From assembly GCF_042648145.1 (NCBI RefSeq), contig NZ_JBHRWV010000007.1, positions 186,001 to 250,000 of the forward strand: DNA of 64,000 nt. Direction: 5' to 3'. Positions 16,489-25,402 of the stretch are shown here, piece by piece (position 1 is the stretch's first letter; every line of letters starts with the position of its first letter). The translations under genes were made by a program, and so were the position numbers. Source of the stretch: Salinicoccus sesuvii (lineage in GTDB: Bacteria; Bacillota; Bacilli; Staphylococcales; Salinicoccaceae). The notes beneath the pieces were generated by a model. The model ran no database searches. It was not told the DNA's origin and was given only the letters and a program-made list of their open reading frames with translations.

Positions 16489-17126
16489 TTATGCTCTTCC
16501 TTTTCATCTTTGATAACCACAAGCAGACCATCTCCAACCGGCAGAAAGGCAGAAGGTGTTGCAGAGCTAGCAATGGCCCTGTTGAATGCATCGACCTTCT
16601 CTTTCATTCTGCGAGCGCCCCGTGAAGAGACATTATCTTCGACGACAAGCCCACGGATTAAGATATTGTCCACTATAATCAGACCTCCCGTTTTTACGAG
16701 AGGTAAGTACCGTTCGTAGAAACGTTGATTGTTTCCTTTGGAAGCATCTATGAACAACAGATCGAAAGATTCTTCACCGAGTGCTTCCAAGGGAATCTCC
16801 TTGGCATCGCCAAGTATACTTGACACACGGTGAGAAACTTCATGTTCCTGAAAGAATGCATTTGCTATGCGATGCGTATCTTCATCCTTTTCAACTGTAA
16901 CTACAGACACGTCATCATCTACAGATAGCATATGCATGGCACTATAACCAATTGCAGTCCCAATTTCAAGTACCTTCCTGACCCGAGCTACCTTCATGTA
17001 GTGCTTCAATACGTTCAATGCATCTTCATCCATGATCGGCACATTGTGCGCATTGGCATGCGCCAGCATCTCCGGAAATGCCTCTGGATGCGCATTCATA
17101 TTTCTAATGTATTCATAAATATCCAT
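16485..17126 (-). CDS. trmR: tRNA 5-hydroxyuridine methyltransferase TrmR (YrrM)
   Basis: 213 residues, an O-methyltransferase of the YrrM family. SAM motif VLEIGTAIGYSAM, metal/acid motif FIDASKGNNQRF, and IVDNILIRGLV. In B. subtilis the orthologue makes 5-methoxyuridine at tRNA position 34. Two more ATGs lie up to 6 codons upstream; the ATG at 17126 fits the family length. An intrinsic terminator hairpin ends only 16 bases upstream (see terminator at 17143). Confidence 0.9.
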   Translation of the reverse strand: MDIYEYIRNMNAHPEAFPEMLAHANAHNVPIMDEDALNVLKHYMKVARVRKVLEIGTAIGYSAMHMLSVDDDVSVVTVEKDEDTHRIANAFFQEHEVSHRVSSILGDAKEIPLEALGEESFDLLFIDASKGNNQRFYERYLPLVKTGGLIIVDNILIRGLVVEDNVSSRGARRMKEKVDAFNRAIASSATPSAFLPVGDGLLVVIKDEKEEHK

Positions 17127-17142
17127 AGTACCCACCATATAC

Positions 17143-17177
17143 AAAAAAGTACAACTGATAACAAGCGTTATCAGTTG
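17143..17177 (-). terminator. Terminator just upstream of trmR
   Basis: An 11-bp perfect stem (CAACTGATAAC / GTTATCAGTTG, 4-base loop) is followed on the minus strand by TACTTTTTTG. It ends the mltG transcript but sits 16 bases before the trmR start. A TATAAA with poor -35 lies upstream at 17193-17198. Confidence 0.88.
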
Positions 17178-17238
17178 CCTTATTTATCACAATTTATAGT
17201 AGCACAAATTATTTTGAAAGAAAAGGCGCTTTTATACA

Positions 17239-18372
17239 TTACTGGTTATTTATATACTGTTCCCTATTTTCAACATGTTCTTCGAACGTTCTAGCGAAGT
17301 GATTATTCCCTTCACTATCCGCTAGGAAATAGTAAAAGTCGGTGTTCGATGGATTCATAGTACTTTGCACGGATTGTTCTCCCGGGGACGCAATCGGTCC
17401 AGGTGGTAGACCCGTATTTATATAAGTGTTGTATGGATCCTCTACTTCAAGATCTTCAAAAAGAATGCGTTCCTGATGCTCTCCGATTGCATAAGCAATG
17501 GTCGGATCGGTCTGAAGCGGCATACTTGGACTTTCAGACATTCTGTTTAAGAAGACACTTGCAATCTTCGAACGGTCCGCTAGTGACGTTGCCTCCTTCT
17601 CAATCAGTGAAGAAAGCGTCAGAAATTCATGGAACGAGAGATCTTCAGTTTCCCCTTCAAATGTGATGGTGTAACCGTCGCTAGATTGGAATACATTATA
17701 GGTGTTGTTTCTTGTTGCATCGAGCATTCGTCTGATTAAGTTCTCGATATTTGGCTCTTCTTCAGTAATATCATATGTCGCCGGATAAAGATATCCTTCG
17801 AGCGCATATTTAACATCCTCGTCAAGTATTTCATCAGATAGCATATCCGGATAGTCTTCAATTAATGTATTGATAAACGACTCGTCTTCCATCAGCTCTA
17901 GGAAACGATCTTCCTCACCGCTTAACTGCTCCTGATTGGCCATTTGAGTAGCAATCTGATCAATGGTAAATCCTTCAGGGACTGTCAGGCGACCGAGAAC
18001 CTCCTGAAAAACTCTTCCGGTTTCAAGCGTCTTAGATATTTGTTCGAAATCCATAGATGGCGAAAGATCATACGCACCTGCCTGGTAATCCGATATACTG
18101 TTCAACTTAAGATACAATTCGAACATCCTGCCATTTCTGATTATCTCTTCATTTTCGAGTTGGTCACCGATCATGCCTGAAGAAGCCCCCTGCTCGATTG
18201 TCACTTCCTTCACTTCAGTAGAATTCGGGTCGAGTGGTTCTGATCCCGACTTAATGTACATGTACACGAAGAAAGCACCTAATATGAAAAGTACAGCCAT
18301 CGCCGCAATAATGAATATTGAAAGGTAGGATGAAACAGTTTTTGAAAATCTAATATCATCGTATTTACTCAT
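17239..18372 (-). CDS. mltG: Endolytic murein transglycosylase MltG
   Basis: 377 residues. A short cytoplasmic N-terminus and one membrane helix (about residues 16-37) precede the YceG-like catalytic domain with the active-site Glu in SSLIEKEAT and the ANPG-like motif GLPPGPIASPG. It cuts nascent glycan strands and limits their length. Lies between the DUF1292 gene and trmR, each side separated by a terminator. Confidence 0.95.
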   Translation of the reverse strand: MSKYDDIRFSKTVSSYLSIFIIAAMAVLFILGAFFVYMYIKSGSEPLDPNSTEVKEVTIEQGASSGMIGDQLENEEIIRNGRMFELYLKLNSISDYQAGAYDLSPSMDFEQISKTLETGRVFQEVLGRLTVPEGFTIDQIATQMANQEQLSGEEDRFLELMEDESFINTLIEDYPDMLSDEILDEDVKYALEGYLYPATYDITEEEPNIENLIRRMLDATRNNTYNVFQSSDGYTITFEGETEDLSFHEFLTLSSLIEKEATSLADRSKIASVFLNRMSESPSMPLQTDPTIAYAIGEHQERILFEDLEVEDPYNTYINTGLPPGPIASPGEQSVQSTMNPSNTDFYYFLADSEGNNHFARTFEEHVENREQYINNQ

Positions 18373-18387
18373 ACATTACTCCTATCT

Positions 18388-18418
18388 CAAAAATAGCTTC
18401 CAATTTAAATTGGAAGCC
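18388..18418 (-). terminator. Terminator between DUF1292 gene and mltG
   Basis: A perfect 22-base palindrome (GCTTCCAATTT / AAATTGGAAGC) is followed on the minus strand by ATTTTTG. It is close to mltG, so mltG probably depends on readthrough or an unseen promoter. Confidence 0.82.
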
Positions 18419-18439
18419 ATTCCCTATTCATTGACGACT

Positions 18440-18742
18440 CTACTCTTCAGGTTCATCCATCTGAGTGTTGACCACTTCTTCAATCATGTCCCATTCCTCA
18501 TCAGTTTCAACTGGCATGAACTTGCCGCCTTCGCCATCTTCATCTGGCATGTTGATCATTGGGATGAGCTCTATTTCTTCATCATCGTTTGAAAAATTAC
18601 CTTCTTCAGCAAGAATCACATAGTCTTTTTCGAATCCTGGGTGGTGGAATTCAAGCATCTTGCGGTAAAGAACTTCATTGCCCTCTTCATCGTACAGCGT
18701 TAGAAGCTCTTCTTCGTTGTTAAAATCCATTTCTTGGCTCAT
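18440..18742 (-). CDS. yrzB: DUF1292 protein (YrzB)
   Basis: 100 residues, very acidic. The core LLTLYDEEGNEVLYRKMLEF and the KDYVILAEE segment are those of the DUF1292 family found next to ruvX and alaS in Firmicutes. Function is not known. The C-terminal third is nearly all Asp, Glu and Met, which fits a soluble binding protein. Confidence 0.93.
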   Translation of the reverse strand: MSQEMDFNNEEELLTLYDEEGNEVLYRKMLEFHHPGFEKDYVILAEEGNFSNDDEEIELIPMINMPDEDGEGGKFMPVETDEEWDMIEEVVNTQMDEPEE

Positions 18743-18745
18743 AAT

Positions 18746-19177
18746 TCAGTCTCCTTTAACTGGATTATCGAGATAGCCTTGCAATATGAATACTGCGGCC
18801 ATTTTATCGATTACAGCTTTTCTTTTTTTCCGGGAAAGATCGGCTTCGAGGAGCGATCGTTCTGCGCCAATAGTGCTAAGACGCTCATCCCATAGTATTA
18901 TTCTAACATCTGGCAGTTTCTTTTCAAGCAATTTACTATAATGGATGGATCTATCGCCACTCTCACCAACTGTATTGTTCATGTTCTTAGGTAGACCAAC
19001 CACAATTTTGCTGACGTTATTCTCCTTGACAATCCGAGCAATTTCTTCAATACCGTAAGATTCCTCAGCATAATTAATCTTGAGTGTGGTCAGCCCCTGT
19101 GCTGTCCACCCGAGTGCGTCGCTTAATGCGATACCCACGGTCTTAGTTCCGACGTCGAGCCCGAGTATCCTATTCAT
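18746..19177 (-). CDS. ruvX: Holliday junction resolvase-like RuvX (YqgF)
   Basis: 143 residues with the RNase H-like fold: GLDVGTKTVGIA (first Asp), VGLPKNM, and WDERLST (acidic residues). The family is implicated in 16S rRNA 5' processing as well as junction cleavage. A long in-frame reading extends upstream through yrzL; the ATG at 19177 with AAGGAG a few bases upstream is the family start and overlaps yrzL by 8 bases. Confidence 0.95.
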   Translation of the reverse strand: MNRILGLDVGTKTVGIALSDALGWTAQGLTTLKINYAEESYGIEEIARIVKENNVSKIVVGLPKNMNNTVGESGDRSIHYSKLLEKKLPDVRIILWDERLSTIGAERSLLEADLSRKKRKAVIDKMAAVFILQGYLDNPVKGD

Positions 19178-19448
19178 GAATCTCCTTCTCGATGTACGTT
19201 CTGACAAGCACTTCCATGATTTCGTCACGGTCGATGTGACGAATCTTGTTCCTGGCCTCATTATGTCTCGGAATGTAGGCCGGGTCTCCGCTTTGCAGAT
19301 ACCCTACAATCTGGTTGATTGGATTGTATCCGCGTTCTTCGAGTGTGTTGTAGACAGTCGTCATAATTTCCTTTACGTTGTATGCCTTAGTGTCGTCGAC
19401 ACTAAACTTCATGGTCTCATCAAATTGATTCAAATCCAGCACTCCCAT
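19170..19448 (-). CDS. yrzL: IreB family regulatory phosphoprotein (YrzL)
   Basis: 92 residues, containing DETMKFSV, VYNTLEERGYNPINQIVGYLQSGDPAYI and RHNEAR, the signature of the UPF0297/IreB family. In Enterococcus, IreB is a substrate of the IreK/IreP Ser/Thr kinase-phosphatase pair and controls cephalosporin resistance. Always found between alaS and ruvX in Firmicutes. Confidence 0.95.
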   Translation of the reverse strand: MGVLDLNQFDETMKFSVDDTKAYNVKEIMTTVYNTLEERGYNPINQIVGYLQSGDPAYIPRHNEARNKIRHIDRDEIMEVLVRTYIEKEIHE

Positions 19449-19488
19449 CGTTGCTTGCCTTTCCGTATATTATAACATTCATTACAGT

Positions 19489-22119
19489 TTACAGAGAACT
19501 TTTAATATAGTCTTCAACAAACTGTAATGCATTTGTTATATTCTCAGGGCTCGTGCCGCCGCCCTGCGCCATATCCGGCCTGCCGCCACCTTTACCTTCT
19601 ACTGTTGAAGCCATGCCCTTCATGATTTCCCCAGCTTTAAAACGATCTGTCAGCGTCTTTGGCACTGTGACGACGAGCGACACTTTTCCGTCATTAACTG
19701 CACCGAGAGCGATAATCGTATCTTGTGCACGGGATTTTAGGTTATCCATCATTTCGCGCAATTCTTTGGCATCGTTTGCCGGCACTTCTTTGGATAGTAC
19801 TTTGATGCCTCCGATATCTTTCACATCGTTGGTCAATTCCGCAAGACTGCCTGCCTGATCGGATTCCTTGAGTTTTTTGATTTGCTGTTCAAGTTCTTTC
19901 TTCTCTGCAACTAATGCATCGACACGTCTGTCTACCTGGCTTTCTTTTACTTTAAGCCGCTCTGCAATAGACTGAAGCACCGTTTCCTTCTTCTTATAGA
20001 GATCAACAGCGTAGCGGCTAGTTACAGCTTCAATTCTTCGTACACCAGCACCGATGCCAGTTTCAGATACTATTTTGAACAATCCAATTTCACCCGTACT
20101 ACGCACGTGGATTCCACCACAAAGTTCGACGGAATACTGATTGATGTCGACTACTCGAACAATATCACCATACTTTTCGCCAAAAAGGGCCATTGCGCCT
20201 TTCGCCTTGGCTTCGCTGATCGGCATTTCAGCTATGTCAACACGCATATTTCTATATACTTTTTCGTTAACAATTGACTCAACTCTGTCAATTTCTTCGG
20301 TTGTTAGACCTTCTAGATGGGAGAAGTCGAAACGTAGTCGTTCTTTCTCCACAAGAGACCCTGCCTGATTTACATGCTCTCCGAGTACATCCTTAAGCGC
20401 CTGATGGAGCAGGTGTGTTGCTGTATGGTTTTTGGTAATAAAGTTACGGCTTTCTTCGAGTACTTCGAGGCTGTAAGTCTCACCCGCAACTAACGTACCT
20501 GATTCGACTGTGGCCACGTGTACATTCTGACCGTTCGGTGCCTTATAGACCGATTCCACACTAAGCGATGCTTCATTGCTTACGATACGCCCTTTGTCGG
20601 CAACTTGCCCCCCACTTGTTGCATAGAAAGGTGTACGATCGAATATCAGTTCGACTCGTGCATCCGCTTCTGCTTGCCCGACTGAACTGTCGTCTTGGAT
20701 GATATGGAGCAGCTTTGCTTCTTCATATAGGGATTGATACCCAGTAAATACACTCACATCAGAAATCTCGGAAAGTGTCTCCGATTGGACTTGCATAGAG
20801 TCCCCCGATTTGCGTGCATTTCTGGCACGCTCACGCTGTTGTTGCATTTCTTGTTTAAATCCAGCCTCATCGACTGTAAGGTTATCGTTTTCAGCGTATT
20901 CTTTTGTGAGTTCGTATGGGAAACCGTAAGTATCGTACAGTCTGAAAGCATCCGAACCACTAATGACACCGTTTGCACTTGCCGCCTTTTGCTTAACCTG
21001 ATCGTAGATTTGGATACCTTCATCTAGTGTCGAGAGGAACCGCTCTTCCTCTTTTCTGATGACTTCCTTGATAAATGTACTGCGTTCGTCGACATTTGGA
21101 TAGAAAACATGCATAACGTTCGCTACCGGATCTACCAATTCATACATGAATGCACGGGCAATATTTAGTTCCTTACTGAATCGCACTGCACGACGGATCA
21201 GTCTTCTCAAAACATAGCCACGTCCTTCGTTTGATGGGAGTGCACCATCTGCTACGGCAAAGCTGACCGTACGAATGTGGTCACTGATAACTTTGAATGC
21301 CACATCCCTACCTTCATCTTCTCCGTAAGTGTAGCCACTGATCTCTTCAATGCGAGCAAGAATCGGGGTGAACAAATCCGTATCAAAGTTGGTCGGCACT
21401 TCCTGAGTAATGCTCGCCATACGCTCTAGCCCCATACCGGTATCTATATTCTGATTCGGCAGTGGCGTATATGAACCGTCCTTGTTGTGGTTGAATTCAC
21501 TGAACACAAGGTTCCAGATTTCAAGATATCTTTCATTCTCTCCTCCTGGATACATCTCCTCAGCGGGTGTATCAAATTCGAACTCGGGTCCTCTGTCATA
21601 GAAGATTTCACTGTTCGGACCAGATGGCCCCTCACCAATATCCCAAAAGTTTCCTTCGATACGGATGATACGTTCTGGTGCTAACCCAATTTCATTTCTC
21701 CAAAGTTCGTATGCATCTTCATCTTCTGGATGCACCGTGACATAGAGCAGGTCTGCGTCAAAACCGATCCAATCATCGTTGGTCAAAAAGTCCCAAGCAT
21801 ACTTGATTGCATCCTTTTTAAAATAATCTCCGATGGAGAAATTACCAAGCATTTCAAAGAATGTATGGTGGCGGGCTGTAAAACCGACATTCTCGATATC
21901 GTTCGTACGAATTGCCTTCTGCGCGTTTACAATCTTTGGATTGTCCGGTGTGACTCTGCCGTCAAAATACTTTTTTAATGTCGCCACACCCGAGTTGATC
22001 CACAACAGAGAATCGTCGTCAATCGGCACAAGTGGTGCACTTGGTTCGACCATATGTCCATTTTCATTGAAGTATTTGATGAATAGTTCCCTGATTTCGT
22101 TACCTGTCAGTCGTTTCAT
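19489..22119 (-). CDS. alaS: Alanine--tRNA ligase
   Basis: 876 residues. Class II catalytic core (motif 2 region TARHHTFFEMLGN), editing domain with zinc-type motifs HTATHLLH and CGGIH, coiled coil and C-terminal DHHA1 domain ending GGGRPDMAQGGG. A GTG three codons upstream overlaps the ribosome site; the ATG at 22119 has GGAG 8 bases upstream. Expression is under a T-box leader. Confidence 0.98.
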   Translation of the reverse strand: MKRLTGNEIRELFIKYFNENGHMVEPSAPLVPIDDDSLLWINSGVATLKKYFDGRVTPDNPKIVNAQKAIRTNDIENVGFTARHHTFFEMLGNFSIGDYFKKDAIKYAWDFLTNDDWIGFDADLLYVTVHPEDEDAYELWRNEIGLAPERIIRIEGNFWDIGEGPSGPNSEIFYDRGPEFEFDTPAEEMYPGGENERYLEIWNLVFSEFNHNKDGSYTPLPNQNIDTGMGLERMASITQEVPTNFDTDLFTPILARIEEISGYTYGEDEGRDVAFKVISDHIRTVSFAVADGALPSNEGRGYVLRRLIRRAVRFSKELNIARAFMYELVDPVANVMHVFYPNVDERSTFIKEVIRKEEERFLSTLDEGIQIYDQVKQKAASANGVISGSDAFRLYDTYGFPYELTKEYAENDNLTVDEAGFKQEMQQQRERARNARKSGDSMQVQSETLSEISDVSVFTGYQSLYEEAKLLHIIQDDSSVGQAEADARVELIFDRTPFYATSGGQVADKGRIVSNEASLSVESVYKAPNGQNVHVATVESGTLVAGETYSLEVLEESRNFITKNHTATHLLHQALKDVLGEHVNQAGSLVEKERLRFDFSHLEGLTTEEIDRVESIVNEKVYRNMRVDIAEMPISEAKAKGAMALFGEKYGDIVRVVDINQYSVELCGGIHVRSTGEIGLFKIVSETGIGAGVRRIEAVTSRYAVDLYKKKETVLQSIAERLKVKESQVDRRVDALVAEKKELEQQIKKLKESDQAGSLAELTNDVKDIGGIKVLSKEVPANDAKELREMMDNLKSRAQDTIIALGAVNDGKVSLVVTVPKTLTDRFKAGEIMKGMASTVEGKGGGRPDMAQGGGTSPENITNALQFVEDYIKSSL

Positions 22120-22150
22120 TACTGTCACTCCTCATTTTTTGAAAAAATAA

Positions 22151-22340
22151 AAAGACCTTCCCAAAATAATGGGACGGTCTTTACCGCGGTACCACCCAAG
22201 TTATGACATCGTCATCACTCATAGAATATTTGCATAAAGTAGAAAGTAGCACACGAATGGATGCGTCATTGTTTTCACCAACCACAATGTCTCTGGATAC
22301 GCATAGCACTCGTTTAAGTTTCCCTCTTGATCAAACTTGC
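22151..22340 (-). ncRNA. T-box leader of alaS
   Basis: The T-box core GGGTGGTACCGCGG lies at 22184-22197 on the minus strand. A terminator stem (AAGACC.TCCC against GGGAAGGTCTT) at about 22152-22182 with a U-rich tail follows. Uncharged tRNA-Ala should pair its acceptor end with the T-box and stop terminator formation. A GCT triplet in the GAGTGCTATG segment of Stem I is a candidate specifier codon, but I could not fold Stem I with certainty. Confidence 0.93.
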
Positions 22341-22344
22341 TTTG

Positions 22345-22373
22345 ATTATAGAAATATTCACTTCATATGTCAA
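22345..22373 (-). promoter_or_regulatory. alaS promoter
   Basis: A perfect TTGACA (22368-22373), 17-base spacer and TATAAT (22345-22350) on the minus strand. The -35 overlaps the recD2 stop codon. Confidence 0.92.
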
Positions 22374-24733
22374 TTAAAATCGTAGGGAGTGACACCATCC
22401 ATATTAATCATGGCCGGTATATTAAACATGGTCTCCTCGCGCAGCATCTCTGGTGAAACATCCGTTTCAGTTGATGACTCAGAGGTTCTGCCAAATAGTA
22501 TACGAATCATTTCGTAGAGCGAAGTCCGGCGTTCGATCCCTTCCTTTTCGAGCGAGTCGTAAAAGGCGTCTGAATCGCCACAAAGGATTAGTGATTCTTT
22601 GGCACGGGTGATACCTGTATAAACGATATTCTTCATCAGCATGTGCCGATAACTTCTCACTACCGGCATAATGACAATTGGATACTCACTCCCCTGTGCT
22701 TTATGGATACTTGTACAGTAGGCGTGCGCCAGTTCGGTCAGTTCTTTTCTTTCATAAGCAATATGGATACCATCATAGTCGACGAGTATGGAATCCTTCT
22801 CAGCCTGATCTTGATCTTTGAAAAGAATGGAATCGATGATTCCAGAATCTCCGTTGAAGATATTGTCTTCGGCCCGGTTGACGAGCTGGATGACCTTATC
22901 TCCTTCTCTGAAGATAACGTCGCCAAAAGCAATTTCATTCTTATCTTCGTCCTCTGGATTAAGAATGGACTGAAGTATCTGATTCAGTTTCAGAATCCCT
23001 GCGTTACCTTTATATATGGGCGCAAGCACTTGGATATCACGCATATCATAACCTTTGGCAACTGCTTTATTGACAACGTTGTCAATAAGATCGGGAATTT
23101 GGTTCACTTTTGCTGGAATGAACAAACGATCTTTGAACTTCTGTGTAATATCCATTTTCCGGCGTTCCTTGATTTCATGAGCAAGACGGATGATTGAAGA
23201 GCCTTCCCCTTGCCGGTATATGGTATCTAGTTCAGTTACCGGAATGATTTCTGATTCAATTAAATCCTTAAAGACAGTTCCAGGCCCAACTGACGGAAGC
23301 TGGTCACGGTCTCCAACGAACACGAGGCTTGTGTGAGGCTGTACATTTCTCATCAATTGATAGAAAAGCCACGTGTCGACCATGGACATTTCATCTATGA
23401 TGATTAGATCAGCGTCGATTTCAGCGTCGATCATTTCGTCTTTTTCAGTATCCATTCCCCAACCGATCATGCGGTGAATGGTCGATGCCGGGATACCGGC
23501 GGTCTCACTGAGCCGTTTCGATGCCCTACCTGTTGGTGCCACAAGACGGATGGGGTATTCATCTTTTTCATACTCGTCGTGGTCTTTTAGATCATGAAGT
23601 TGGTGATATGCACGGATGATACCCTTAACAATTGTCGTTTTGCCTGTTCCGGGTCCACCCGTAATGATGGAAATTTTCTCTGTTAATGCAGCAATCATCG
23701 CGGATTTCTGCTTAGCATTATAGTGGATGTCGAACCGTTCGCCGACGGCCCCAACGATTTCCCCGGCTTTCTCTTCGCTAGCAGCGATGTCCGTACGATC
23801 ATTAATCATGCGGTATATTTGCTCCGAAGACTTATACTCCGAATAGAACAGCGAAGGGATATAGACACGGTCTTCATATTGTACCAGCTTGTCATTATCT
23901 GATAGCGCATCAATTGTGGCACCGATATCTTTTTGCGTGAAATATTCCTGACCATCCTGATTAAGTAAATCACCAGTCATTTCAGAGAGCGTGTTGTAAT
24001 CCATATAGGTATGGCCGTCAGACATGACAATGCCTTCCATAATGTACATAATTCCCGCTTGAAGGCGGGCTTGGTCATTCCTTGCGATGCCGGCGGAATA
24101 AGCAATGCGGTCGGCGGTCTGAAAACCAACGCCTTCTATATCCATGACGAGCCTATAAGGATCCTTCTCAATGACGTGCAACGCCTGATCCTGATAAGTC
24201 TTCATGATTTTGGCACTCATACGTGCTCCAAATCCATACTCGGTCAGTTTAATGACCAATCGCTCCGTCTGGCTATTCTCTAGGATTCTGTTATGAATCA
24301 TCTCTTGCTTCTTTAAAGACAACCCTTCGATTCCCTTAAGTGCAGTACGATCATCGGCAATTTTCTGCAGTGCCTCTACACCGAGCGTCTCGACGATTTT
24401 CTTTGCTGTCTTCTCCCCAATACCAGGGAATGTTTCCCCGGAGAGATACTGGATGACGCCGCGTATAGTCGTAGGTTGTTCTTTCTTGAAAGTTTCTGCA
24501 CTGAACTGCTCGCCGAACCTTGCGTGACTTGTTATCTTGCCGATAAAACGATAGGTTTCGCCTTCTGAAATAGTGTGGAAATAGCCAGTAACAATCGCCT
24601 CGTCACTGAAATGTGTATTTGTCTCCGCAACCAGTACTTTAAGTACAGTAAAGCGCGTCTGTTCACTTAAGAAAATGACGCGCTCCACCTCTCCTACGAT
24701 ATAGGTTTCATCATATATTGTTGATTGTGCCAA
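22370..24733 (-). CDS. recD2: RecD2-type ATP-dependent DNA helicase
   Basis: 787 residues: N-terminal extension with OB and helix-hairpin-helix parts, then SF1 helicase motifs, including Walker A GGPGTGKTT, Walker B IIDEMSMVD, APTGRASKRL, FVGDRDQLPS and YCTSIHKAQGSEYP near the C-terminus. RecD2 is a 5'-3' helicase acting outside RecBCD, in replication-fork and mismatch repair. Preceded by the TPR gene with a 6-base gap. Confidence 0.97.
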   Translation of the reverse strand: MAQSTIYDETYIVGEVERVIFLSEQTRFTVLKVLVAETNTHFSDEAIVTGYFHTISEGETYRFIGKITSHARFGEQFSAETFKKEQPTTIRGVIQYLSGETFPGIGEKTAKKIVETLGVEALQKIADDRTALKGIEGLSLKKQEMIHNRILENSQTERLVIKLTEYGFGARMSAKIMKTYQDQALHVIEKDPYRLVMDIEGVGFQTADRIAYSAGIARNDQARLQAGIMYIMEGIVMSDGHTYMDYNTLSEMTGDLLNQDGQEYFTQKDIGATIDALSDNDKLVQYEDRVYIPSLFYSEYKSSEQIYRMINDRTDIAASEEKAGEIVGAVGERFDIHYNAKQKSAMIAALTEKISIITGGPGTGKTTIVKGIIRAYHQLHDLKDHDEYEKDEYPIRLVAPTGRASKRLSETAGIPASTIHRMIGWGMDTEKDEMIDAEIDADLIIIDEMSMVDTWLFYQLMRNVQPHTSLVFVGDRDQLPSVGPGTVFKDLIESEIIPVTELDTIYRQGEGSSIIRLAHEIKERRKMDITQKFKDRLFIPAKVNQIPDLIDNVVNKAVAKGYDMRDIQVLAPIYKGNAGILKLNQILQSILNPEDEDKNEIAFGDVIFREGDKVIQLVNRAEDNIFNGDSGIIDSILFKDQDQAEKDSILVDYDGIHIAYERKELTELAHAYCTSIHKAQGSEYPIVIMPVVRSYRHMLMKNIVYTGITRAKESLILCGDSDAFYDSLEKEGIERRTSLYEMIRILFGRTSESSTETDVSPEMLREETMFNIPAMINMDGVTPYDFN

Positions 24734-24739
24734 TTGAAA

Positions 24740-25402
24740 TCACCGTCCCTGGTGCTGATCTTCCTTTGCGAACCTACTGATGGCGTGATGAGCAAGATGA
24801 TGGTCACTCTGTATCTCTATTGCGTTGTGAAAATGTTCAAGCGCCCTTTGCCTATCATCATATTTCATAACTGCTAGGAGTCCCATATTATATTCGGCAT
24901 CGGCATTTCCGCCACTCTTCAATACTTTATCGAGCAATGTTTCTGCTGGGTCGTATAGACCGATCTGGCAGCATAGAAGCCCGTACTGAAATGCGACCTC
25001 AAGATCTTCTGGCCGTTCATTGTGCGCTGTTTCGAAAAACTGAAGGGCCCGTTCAGTCTCACCGAGGTGTACATGTGACATGGCAAGCATGAAATTGAGG
25101 TCAGCATCGCCTGGATTGCGGCTATATGCAAGTAGATAGAGGCGTACCGCTTCTTCGAACCGCTCCTTGTCGTAGTAGATATTAGCGAGTGTATAATATG
25201 CACTCGTACTACCTGGGTTAAGTGTAATCGCCTTCTGCAAGAAGCGTTCCGCTTCCTCATCTCGTCCAATTTGGTGCAGCAAGTTACCAGCATTAATATG
25301 ATGCGCTTCTTGGTCTGGGTTCGTATCTATCTCCTTAAAGATTTCGGCGAGTGCTTCTTCGATTCTACCTTCCTTGATCAGCTGTTCATAACCGATATCC
25401 AT
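24740..25402 (-). CDS. yrrB: Tetratricopeptide repeat protein (YrrB-like)
   Basis: 220 residues made of about five TPR units; Y/F and A/G positions of the 34-residue repeats are visible (e.g. STSAYYTLANIYYDKERFEEAV). It sits between mnmA and recD2, the place of B. subtilis yrrB. TPRs mediate protein binding; the partner is unknown. The start overlaps the mnmA stop (TAATG). Confidence 0.9.
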   Translation of the reverse strand: MDIGYEQLIKEGRIEEALAEIFKEIDTNPDQEAHHINAGNLLHQIGRDEEAERFLQKAITLNPGSTSAYYTLANIYYDKERFEEAVRLYLLAYSRNPGDADLNFMLAMSHVHLGETERALQFFETAHNERPEDLEVAFQYGLLCCQIGLYDPAETLLDKVLKSGGNADAEYNMGLLAVMKYDDRQRALEHFHNAIEIQSDHHLAHHAISRFAKEDQHQGR

